DNA from: Deltaproteobacteria bacterium
GTDB lineage: Bacteria > Desulfobacterota > Anaeroferrophillalia > Anaeroferrophillales > Tharpellaceae
Direction of reading: 5' to 3'
DNA: 8,832 nt
Assembly (NCBI GenBank): GCA_030633185.1
Contig: DAOVTG010000095.1
Location: forward strand, 1 to 8,832
Numbering within the stretch: position 1 is the first letter of the stretch; the number at the start of each line of letters is the position of its first letter. Under the pieces are notes generated by a model. That model did no database searches and was not told the DNA's origin. It was given only the letters and a program-made list of their open reading frames with translations. The position numbers were made by a program, and so were the translations under genes. Positions 1 through 5,556 of the stretch are shown in pieces.

Positions 1-2
1 GG

Positions 3-113
3 GCTCCGTTAAATGATCCAGTGGCATTGCGGATTCGTGGAAACACCTTGACTCTGCGTAATAATGAAGCCGATCATATAGAGGTCGAAGTCGAGAATAA
101 AGGATATGTGTAG
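3..113 (+). CDS. feoA: FeoA, C-terminal part (ferrous iron transport accessory protein), truncated by the window start
   Basis: Only the last 36 codons are visible, ending at a TAG immediately before the feoB start. The peptide contains DPVALRIRGNTLTLRNNEAD followed by HIEVE. This is the typical end of the small SH3-like FeoA domain: a 'GDPxAxRxRG' turn, a 'xLRxxEAxxIEVE' strand and a short tail. FeoA is a small cytoplasmic protein that assists FeoB-dependent Fe(II) uptake, probably by contacting FeoB. The stop codon (111-113) directly abuts the feoB ATG (114), and the feoB ribosome binding site lies inside this gene, so the two are almost certainly co-transcribed and coupled. The promoter, and any Fur site, would lie upstream of the window. 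The identification rests on the C-terminal motif plus the neighbour. Confidence 0.88.
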   Translation, partial: APLNDPVALRIRGNTLTLRNNEADHIEVEVENKGYV

Positions 114-2288
114 ATGAACAAAATAACTCTGGCTTTGGCTGGCAATCCCAACGCCGGGAAAACCACTCTTTTTAATGCTCTGACCGGGGCTCGTCAGCAT
201 GTCGGGAACTATCCCGGGGTTACGGTCGAGAGGAAGGAGGGTGATTATCAGCGAGGTAGCTTCAACGCCGTCGTGGTTGATCTACCGGGCACCTATTCGT
301 TAACTGCCTATTCCGAAGAGGAGGTTGTTGCTCGTGACTTCCTAGCTAATGAGAAACCGGCGGTGGTTATCAATATTGTTGATGCCGCCAATTTGGAACG
401 TAACCTCTATCTGACTTGCCAGTTGCTGGAACTTAAAATTCCTCTGGTTGTGGCTCTGAATATGATGGATGTCGCCGGTGACCGCGGCATGGAGATTGAT
501 GCTGAAAAACTGTCAGCATTTCTCGGCGTGCCGGTGTTACCGATTGTCGCACGCTCCGGTCAGGGGCTTGATGAGTTGATGGCCGCCACTCAAGATATGG
601 CGGAAGGCCGTTTGTCGCCGCCCGATCCGGCTAAAGTCAGAATCTCCTATGGTGACGATATCGATCAGACGCTTTTGACCATGACCCGCCTGATTCGTGA
701 TAAGGGCCTGCTTAACGGTAAATACCCGTCGCGTTGGGTTGCGGTCAAGATTGTTGAAAATGATGAAGCCCTGATCAAAGAGGTTAATCAAGATTCGCCT
801 GAACTCGCTGCTCAACTGCTGCATGAGGCCGAGATCGTAGCTGCCCATTTGATGAAAACTTTTGATACCTATCCGGAAGCGGTGATCGCCGATCATCGTT
901 ATGGCTTTATCAAAGGTATTTTGAAAAGAGGTATTATTACGCACCGTTACGATGAAAATCGGCTCTATACCTCGGATCGGATCGACAAGGTTCTGACCAA
1001 CCGTTTTGCCGGGCCTCTGATTATGTTGGCGGTTCTTTTCTCAATTTACCAGATTACTTTCAGTTTCAGCGCCCTGCCGGTTTCCGGGGTTGAGGCGATT
1101 TTCGGCTGGCTTGCCGGTTTGGTTGAGGCCAATCTTGGTGATGGGCCGTTAAAGTCGATGTTAGTCTCCGGGGTTATCGGCGGCGTTGGTGGGGTTTTAG
1201 GTTTTGTTCCTCTGATTATGTTGATGTTTTTCTGTATTGCTATTTTGGAGGATTCCGGCTATCTCGCCAGGGTCGCTTTTATGATGGATCGCATTTTTCG
1301 GATGTTCGGACTGCACGGCAGTTCGGTGATGGCCTTTATCGTCTCCGGCGGTATCGCCGGGGGCTGTGCCGTGCCTGGGGTAATGGCGACCAGGACTTTG
1401 CGTTCACCGAAAGAGCGGATGGCTACGCTGTTGACCGTGCCTTTTATGAATTGTGGTGCCAAAGTTCCGATCCTGGCTCTTTTGATCGGCGCTTTTTTTG
1501 CTCAGCATCAGGCCTTCTATATGTTTGGTTTCACCATTTTAAGTTGGATAGTGGCATTGGTGGCCGCCAAACTGTTGCGGATGACGGTTTTAAGGGGAGA
1601 GCCGACCCCTTTTGTTATGGAGTTGCCGCCCTATCGTTTTCCGACTTTTAACGGTTTGATGATTCATACTTGGGAGAGAACCTGGCAGTATATTAAAAAG
1701 GCCGGAACCGTGATTTTGGCGATCTCGATTTTGCTCTGGGCGATGATGACTTATCCTGGATTAAGTTCGGAGAAAGAGGCGGTTTTTGTTCAGGAGAGAG
1801 CCCGGATTGCAACTCTTTATGAGGTTGGTAACGAAACTGGTGACAAACTTCTGCAGGAGGTTAATAATAGTCAAGGGGGAGACGCCTTACGTAACTCAAT
1901 TGCCGGTCGGATTGGTGTGGCGATGGAGAAGGTGACCTGGCTAAGTGGTTTCGAGTGGCGCACTAATATCGCTTTGCTCGGTGGTTTTGCTGCCAAAGAG
2001 GTGATTATTTCGACATTAGGAACCGCTTATTCGATGGGTGAAACCGATCCTGAAGATGCCGGTTCACTGGGCGAGCGTTTGGCTCGAGATTCGGCCTGGA
2101 GTCCGTTGGTAGCGATGAGTGCCTTGCTTTTTATGGCCTTTTACGCCCCCTGCTTTGTCACGGTTGTCTGTATCGCCCGCGAGGCGGGCTCCTGGAATTG
2201 GGCTTTCTTCTCGATTGTCTACAGCACTACCATCGCCTTCATCCTTTCCACCGGGGTTTATCAGGTGGGCCGAATGTTAGGTTTTTAG
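114..2288 (+). CDS. feoB: FeoB, ferrous iron transporter with N-terminal G-protein domain
   Basis: This is a 724-residue inner-membrane Fe(II) transporter, within the usual size range for the family. The N-terminal GTPase domain has G1 GNPNAGKT (residues 10-17), the G2 threonine in 'YPGVTVE' (T37), G3 DLPG (56-59) and G4 NMMD (116-119), followed by a G5-like 'ARSGQG'. A helical domain follows to about residue 290. The C-terminal polytopic region carries the two inverted 'gate' motifs: GGCAVPGVMATRTL with Cys418, and FMNCGAKVP with Cys447. 'GGFAAKEVIISTLGTAYSMG' is also typical. The ATG is preceded by AAAGGA (99-104) at 9 nt spacing and follows the feoA stop without a gap. No feoC-like gene follows. 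The reading frame is intact and all key motifs are present, so a working transporter is expected. Regulation by iron (Fur) is usual for the family, but the operator would lie outside the window. Confidence 0.97.
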   Translation: MNKITLALAGNPNAGKTTLFNALTGARQHVGNYPGVTVERKEGDYQRGSFNAVVVDLPGTYSLTAYSEEEVVARDFLANEKPAVVINIVDAANLERNLYLTCQLLELKIPLVVALNMMDVAGDRGMEIDAEKLSAFLGVPVLPIVARSGQGLDELMAATQDMAEGRLSPPDPAKVRISYGDDIDQTLLTMTRLIRDKGLLNGKYPSRWVAVKIVENDEALIKEVNQDSPELAAQLLHEAEIVAAHLMKTFDTYPEAVIADHRYGFIKGILKRGIITHRYDENRLYTSDRIDKVLTNRFAGPLIMLAVLFSIYQITFSFSALPVSGVEAIFGWLAGLVEANLGDGPLKSMLVSGVIGGVGGVLGFVPLIMLMFFCIAILEDSGYLARVAFMMDRIFRMFGLHGSSVMAFIVSGGIAGGCAVPGVMATRTLRSPKERMATLLTVPFMNCGAKVPILALLIGAFFAQHQAFYMFGFTILSWIVALVAAKLLRMTVLRGEPTPFVMELPPYRFPTFNGLMIHTWERTWQYIKKAGTVILAISILLWAMMTYPGLSSEKEAVFVQERARIATLYEVGNETGDKLLQEVNNSQGGDALRNSIAGRIGVAMEKVTWLSGFEWRTNIALLGGFAAKEVIISTLGTAYSMGETDPEDAGSLGERLARDSAWSPLVAMSALLFMAFYAPCFVTVVCIAREAGSWNWAFFSIVYSTTIAFILSTGVYQVGRMLGF

Positions 2289-2302
2289 TACCTTACAGGT
2301 TG

Positions 2303-2327
2303 TTTTCTTGTTTTTTTAACAAGAAAA
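2303..2327 (+). terminator. AT-rich hairpin just after feoB, possible weak terminator
   Basis: There is a perfect 10-bp inverted repeat: TTTTCTTGTT (2303-2312), loop TTTTT, AACAAGAAAA (2318-2327). It starts 14 nt after the feoB stop. The position suits the end of the feoAB transcript. However, the stem has only two G-C pairs and no T-run follows it, so it is a poor classical intrinsic terminator. It may instead be a 3' processing or stability element. Confidence 0.35.
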
Positions 2328-2434
2328 TGTTCTGATAAGAGTACTTATTTGCGGCCCTGCAGTAACTTTTGGGTTGCGTGAGTAATTCCCGCATTAGAAT
2401 GTGAATTGATGTTACAGGTTATTTCTGAATTGTT

Positions 2435-2473
2435 TGCATAAGGTGGTTTTATATGGCATACTTGGAATGTCAT
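2435..2473 (+). promoter_or_regulatory. Candidate vapBC promoter with overlapping operator palindrome
   Basis: In the 220-bp gap between feoB and vapB there is a modest sigma70-like pair: TTGCAT (2435-2440), 16-nt spacer, CATACT (2457-2462). Overlapping the -10 is an imperfect inverted repeat, ATGGCAT (2453-2459), 7 nt, ATGTCAT (2467-2473), matching at 6 of 7 positions. VapB-VapC complexes usually repress their own operon by binding such dyads near the promoter. The location fits that model, but both elements are weak by sequence alone. I see nothing else gene-like in the gap. Confidence 0.33.
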
Positions 2474-2497
2474 TGTAATTTGCTTCTGTTGGATTAG

Positions 2498-2503
2498 AGG
2501 AGG
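2498..2503 (+). promoter_or_regulatory. Strong Shine-Dalgarno of vapB
   Basis: A perfect AGGAGG lies 5 nt before the vapB ATG (2509) and fixes that start. vapC has only a weak GAGTGA-like site overlapping the vapB stop. This fits the common pattern in which antitoxin is translated better than toxin. Confidence 0.8.
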
Positions 2504-2508
2504 AGAGG

Positions 2509-2706
2509 ATGCGAACCACTCTTAATATTGCTGATGAACTTATATCTGAGGCCTCACAGCTTACTGGTATCAAAGAGAAGACGTCACTTGTCAGGTTGGG
2601 ACTTGAAGCTCTGATTGTGTTGGAGAGTAGTAAACGGTTGGCTTTACTCGGAGGCAGCCAAAGGGAACTTAAGGTAGCAACGCGTCGTCGGTCAAAAGTA
2701 GAGTGA
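2509..2706 (+). CDS. vapB: VapB-family antitoxin
   Basis: This 65-residue protein starts MRTTLNIADELISEASQLTG. That is the typical beginning of the VapB antitoxin family (PF09957-like): a short beta strand 'RTTLNI' that forms a ribbon-helix-helix DNA-binding dimer, followed by helices 'DELISEASQLTG' and 'KTSLVRLGLEALI'. The C-terminal half ('LALLGGSQRELKVATRRRSKVE') ends in a basic stretch and would contact and inhibit VapC. The stop is followed after 4 nt by the vapC start, the standard antitoxin-toxin order. The pair is expected to repress its own promoter. Base composition is somewhat more AT-rich than in the surrounding feoB and PHP genes, which fits a mobile accessory module. The family call is firm; the exact subfamily is not. 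Confidence 0.9.
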   Translation: MRTTLNIADELISEASQLTGIKEKTSLVRLGLEALIVLESSKRLALLGGSQRELKVATRRRSKVE

Positions 2707-2710
2707 TTTT

Positions 2711-3067
2711 ATGATTCTGGTTGATACTTCAGTATGGGTTAATCACTTTCGAGAGGGTGATTCAGAGTTAGTCGCTCTGCTTAATGTTGGTTCAGTGAGT
2801 TGTCATCCTTTTATTATTGGTGAGCTTGCCTGTGGCAATCTTAAAGATCGTGGAAATCTACTCTCATTGTTGGCAGCTCTTCCCGCCGCAGTTACAGCTG
2901 AAACTGGTGAGGTATTACGATTTATAGAGATGCATAAATTTATGGGTAAGGGTCTCGGGTATATTGATATGCACCTTCTTGTTTCAGCAGTACTTTCAAA
3001 TATACCGATCTGGACGCGCGATAGAAAACTGGCTGCTTGTGCAGCCAGCTTGAATCTTAGTCGTTGA
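2711..3067 (+). CDS. vapC: VapC-family PIN-domain ribonuclease toxin
   Basis: This 118-residue PIN-domain endoribonuclease is expected to cleave RNA (often tRNA or rRNA in this family) using Mg2+ or Mn2+ when not held by VapB. All four acidic metal ligands are visible: Asp5 in 'ILVDTSVW', Glu38 in 'IIGELACG', Asp86 in 'GLGYIDMHLLVSA' and Asp104 in 'IWTRDRKL'. The length is slightly short of the usual ~130 but complete. The start lies 4 nt after the vapB stop and translation is probably coupled. The toxin appears intact. The last ~15 codons contain a perfect stem-loop that reads as an intrinsic terminator for the opposite strand (see the separate entry). The stop is only 5 bp from the stop of the convergent PHP gene, and no clear + strand intrinsic terminator follows. 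Confidence 0.93.
   Translation: MILVDTSVWVNHFREGDSELVALLNVGSVSCHPFIIGELACGNLKDRGNLLSLLAALPAAVTAETGEVLRFIEMHKFMGKGLGYIDMHLLVSAVLSNIPIWTRDRKLAACAASLNLSR
3021..3048 (-). terminator. Intrinsic terminator of the - strand operon, lying inside vapC
   Basis: Read on the - strand, the sequence is CTGGCTGC, loop ACAA, GCAGCCAG, then TTTTCTAT. It is a perfect 8-bp stem with six G-C pairs, a 4-nt loop and a following T-rich tract. It starts 25 nt after the stop codon of the PHP gene (3073-3075), exactly where the terminator of that gene is expected. On the + strand the same hairpin is followed by CTTGAATC, with no T-run, so it should act only on - strand transcription. Confidence 0.75.
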
Positions 3068-3072
3068 TCGGG

Positions 3073-4017
3073 TTAGGGGCGCGTATCCAGATCTACATTT
3101 AACTCCTCATATCTTGCCATAAACCGGGAAAAGTCTTCCCGGTTTATGCCTGTCACACCGTAGGGCCGTTCCTTAAGATCGTGACCGTCGGAGCCGCCGC
3201 TGACCAGCAATTTGTGGCTTGTAGCGAGTTCGCGTAAAATCTTCTTCTCTTCATCCCGGTGTCCGGGATACTCAATTTCCAGACCATCAATAGCAATTGG
3301 CGTAAGAGTCATGAATTCCGGCAGGAGTTCTGCAACTATCGGCCAGGGCGGCAGCACCTCCCGGTAGTGCGAGGGCGGTGGGAAAGAACCGGCCGCCGGG
3401 TGTGCGAGAAAAGCGAGCATAGAGAAATTTTTTCGCAAAGGTAGAACTTGGTTCGGGTCAATGCCTGAGGGCAGGTAAGCCGGGCTTCGGTTAGCGACAA
3501 TATCATCGACCTGATGACGTTTTAAGTGATGATTCTCGCCTAAAACTTTGGCAAAGTGGCGGCGCGTGATATTGTTGCCGCAAGCTTCAATCTCGGCCAC
3601 CATCAAAGGTCTCTTGAGCAGGGGGGAAGGGGAGTCCGGGCCGAAAAATTGATTGATGGATTCGACTCGGTCGCGAACCAGGGCTGAACCGCGACCGGCG
3701 GCAAAGAGCGTCTGAATAGTTTGCAGGAATTCTCTGTTTTTGAGCTGTTTTGGCTGAAAATAGAGCAGTAGATGAAGTGAGCCGACAAAAGATGGACGTC
3801 GAAAACGTAGAGTTAGTTCGACTCCGGGGATGACTTTGATACCTAATTCCAGACCCGCTTGCAGGGCTTCATCAAGACCCGTTATGGTATCATGGTCGGT
3901 CAGGGCGACTGCCTCCAGCCCTTTTTCAGCCGCCTGCTTTACGACCTCCGACGGCGACAGCTCACCGTCGGATGCGGTACTGTGATTATGAAGATCAGCA
4001 ACAATTTTTTGTGACAT
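3073..4017 (-). CDS. PHP-domain metal-dependent phosphoesterase, RNase AM/YciV-like
   Basis: This 314-residue protein of the COG0613 type has the ordered PHP metal-binding motifs: 'DLHNHSTASDG' (His10, His12, Asp17), 'LTDHDT' (Asp41, His42), 'PGVELT' (Glu67), 'SLHLLLY' (His82), 'LAFLAHP' (His206) and 'GGSDGHD' (Asp277, His279). Family members such as E. coli YciV (RNase AM) and the Chromobacterium enzyme act on 5' RNA ends or 3',5'-nucleotide bisphosphates, so a nucleic-acid or nucleotide phosphoesterase is likely. Its true substrate cannot be read from sequence. It is a little longer than the usual ~280-290 residues. It has no signal peptide and should be cytoplasmic. The start ATG has AAGGG 10 nt upstream and lies 15 nt after the response-regulator stop, so it is probably the last gene of that operon. 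Its 3' end carries a 13-bp perfect stem-loop and ends at the terminator inside vapC. Confidence 0.9.
   Translation of the reverse strand: MSQKIVADLHNHSTASDGELSPSEVVKQAAEKGLEAVALTDHDTITGLDEALQAGLELGIKVIPGVELTLRFRRPSFVGSLHLLLYFQPKQLKNREFLQTIQTLFAAGRGSALVRDRVESINQFFGPDSPSPLLKRPLMVAEIEACGNNITRRHFAKVLGENHHLKRHQVDDIVANRSPAYLPSGIDPNQVLPLRKNFSMLAFLAHPAAGSFPPPSHYREVLPPWPIVAELLPEFMTLTPIAIDGLEIEYPGHRDEEKKILRELATSHKLLVSGGSDGHDLKERPYGVTGINREDFSRFMARYEELNVDLDTRP
3118..3148. other. 13-bp perfect stem-loop inside the 3' end of the PHP gene
   Basis: The arms CATAAACCGGGAA (3118-3130) and TTCCCGGTTTATG (3136-3148) are exact inverted copies around a 5-nt loop. They encode part of 'GINREDFSRFMA' on the - strand. 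On the + strand the structure begins 50 nt after the vapC stop, so it could stop or protect the 3' end of the vapBC mRNA, but no T-tract follows it. The structure is directly visible; its role is inferred. Confidence 0.6.
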
Positions 4018-4032
4018 CAGTTATTTACCCTT

Positions 4033-5364
4033 TTATGGTTTACGAATTTTATGTTTGTTGATTTTGTAGCGCAGGACGCGTTCGCTTAAACCCAAAGCCT
4101 CGGCGGCTCGGGTCTGGATCCAGTCGTGTTTTTCCAAGGCTTCCACTATGAGTCGGTGCTCGATTACGGTTAGGTGTTCTTCGAGGGTGCCGTTACTGTT
4201 TTTTTCCGGAAAGCGGACTTCGGCGGGCAGATCGGCGGCTTGGATCAACGAGCTTCGAGCCAGAGTCGAAGTTCTCTGAACGATATGTTCGAGCTCCCTG
4301 ATATTGCCGGGGAAATGGTAACGGGCTAAAGTATTCAGGGCATCGGCGGAAAAATGAATTCCGTTTAAGCCATAGCGTTCAATGAAAGCTGTGATCAGAT
4401 CGGGAATATCCTCACGCCGGCTGCGCAACGGCGGGATTTCGACCTCAATTACCTTAAGCCTATAGAAGAGATCTTCACGAAAAGTCCCGGCCTTCACCAT
4501 TTCACTCAAATTACGGTTGGTTGCTGCCAGCAGCCGGATATCAACTTCAATCTCCTTCTCTCCCCCCACCCGGGTAATTTTTTTCTCCTGCAAGGCGCGT
4601 AAGAGTTTGGCCTGGGTGCCGAGTGGGAGTTCGCCGATCTCATCAAGCAGCAAAGTGCCGCCGGAGGCGATCTCGAAATGGCCGCGGCGGCGTCCCGAAG
4701 CTCCGGTAAAAGCCCCTTTTTCATGGCCGAAGAGTTCTGATTCAACCAGGTTTTCCGGCATCGCTGCACAGTTTATGGCAACGAAAGGATGATCCCAGCG
4801 GGGACTTAAGAGGTGCAGCAGACGGGCGATAAGCTCTTTGCCGGTACCGGTTTCACCGCAAATTAAAATCGTCCACGGGGTTGGTGCAGCCCGTCGTATA
4901 ATCGACAGCAGGTCGCGCATGGGGGCGCTGTTGCCGACCAGTTTCAGGGGCAGTTCACACTCTTGGTCGAGTACCGCAGTCACCTCAGCGGCGTCAAAAT
5001 CGATCATAATTTCTTGTTCCAGAGCACTAATTCGTTCGCGAAGATGTCCAAGGTCGACCGGCTTTTCAAAAAAATCATCCGCCCCCGAGCGCATGACATT
5101 AACTGCGGTTTCAACCGCACCATAGGCGGTGATCATGATGGTTCTCAATCGTGGATTGATCTCTTTCAAGGCGATCAGGAGATCGTCGCCGTTAATGTCC
5201 GGCAAGCGGTGGTCGAGCAGGGCGAGGTCGATGTTTTCATGGTTTACTAAAAGCATCGCCTGTTTGCCATCACCCGCCAAGCTGATAGTAAATCCCTGTT
5301 TTTCCAGAAAACCGCCCAAGAGCTCGCGCTGGTCTTTTTCATCATCAACAATTAAAATATGCAT
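4033..5364 (-). CDS. NtrC-family response regulator (receiver, sigma54-activating AAA+, Fis-type HTH)
   Basis: This 443-residue protein has three domains. The receiver (1-~115) has the acidic pair Asp7/Asp8, the phosphoacceptor Asp51 in 'ALLDHRLPD', Thr79 and Lys101 ('EKP'). The AAA+ sigma54-interaction domain (~140-365) has Walker A GETGTGKE (170-177), the sigma54-contacting GAFTGA loop (217-222) and Walker B 'GGTLLLDE' (235-242). The C-terminal Fis-like helix-turn-helix (~394-443) includes 'TRAAEALGLSERVLRYKIN'. It should activate sigma54 promoters when phosphorylated by the adjacent kinase, much like ZraR/AtoC/NtrC proteins; these names describe architecture, not orthology. The start has only a weak purine-rich site (AGAGAAAA) upstream. 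A separate promoter in the 192-bp gap from the kinase gene suggests it is also transcribed on its own. All catalytic motifs look intact. Confidence 0.95.
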   Translation of the reverse strand: MHILIVDDEKDQRELLGGFLEKQGFTISLAGDGKQAMLLVNHENIDLALLDHRLPDINGDDLLIALKEINPRLRTIMITAYGAVETAVNVMRSGADDFFEKPVDLGHLRERISALEQEIMIDFDAAEVTAVLDQECELPLKLVGNSAPMRDLLSIIRRAAPTPWTILICGETGTGKELIARLLHLLSPRWDHPFVAINCAAMPENLVESELFGHEKGAFTGASGRRRGHFEIASGGTLLLDEIGELPLGTQAKLLRALQEKKITRVGGEKEIEVDIRLLAATNRNLSEMVKAGTFREDLFYRLKVIEVEIPPLRSRREDIPDLITAFIERYGLNGIHFSADALNTLARYHFPGNIRELEHIVQRTSTLARSSLIQAADLPAEVRFPEKNSNGTLEEHLTVIEHRLIVEALEKHDWIQTRAAEALGLSERVLRYKINKHKIRKP

Positions 5365-5419
5365 AGTTTTTCTCTGGTCTGAAGTTTTTGTCGGGGTTTT
5401 TTGTTCAAGCTGTCTCGGC

Positions 5420-5503
5420 TGGGGTCATTTCTTGACACTTGGCGGTCGTAAGGTTCGCGCAAAATTAAAGTTTTAACCCGCCATTTGTCAAGATGTGACC
5501 CCA
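5420..5503. repeat. 84-bp imperfect inverted-repeat element between kinase and regulator genes (REP/MITE-like)
   Basis: The arms 5420-5445 and 5478-5503 pair at 22 of 26 positions. The outer 18 bases (TGGGGTCATTTCTTGACA) match with two mismatches, and the block TGGCGG / CCGCCA (5440-5445 / 5478-5483) matches exactly. A 32-bp AT-rich centre separates the arms. TGGGGTC...TTGACA ends resemble short palindromic repeats that I recall beside REP-associated (Y1-type) transposases in proteobacteria; I could not search for other copies. There is no transposase here and no obvious target duplication. In mRNA the arms would form a long hairpin between the kinase and regulator messages. Confidence 0.7.
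5464..5491 (-). promoter_or_regulatory. sigma70-type promoter for the response regulator, inside the inverted repeat
   Basis: On the - strand there is a perfect -35 TTGACA (5491-5486), a 16-nt spacer, and -10 TTTAAT (5469-5464; 5 of 6 to consensus). Predicted transcription would start near 5457 and give a leader of about 93 nt before the regulator ATG at 5364. The -35 lies in one arm of the 84-bp repeat and the -10 in its AT-rich centre. The call is from consensus match only. Confidence 0.55.
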
Positions 5504-5556
5504 TTTATGAGAGCGAAGCAAAGTTCAACTCTATCCGCTGTGACGTGACTAGTGTG

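Noticed and set aside
22..38. TGGCAT at 22 and similar TGGC hits as sigma54 promoters
   Set aside because: None has a TTGC-type -12 element at the required spacing, and most lie in coding sequence.
537..944. 135-codon open frame on the - strand inside feoB
   Set aside because: It lies antisense to conserved FeoB sequence, resembles no known family and has no ribosome site; it is a shadow frame.
5432..5460. TTGACA on the + strand as a promoter
   Set aside because: There is no usable -10 at 15-19 nt downstream, and it would read antisense into the kinase gene.
4838..5476. Overlapping + strand open frames opposite the response regulator
   Set aside because: They are Ser/Arg-rich translations of the complement of a well-conserved receiver/AAA+ gene, with no motif of their own.
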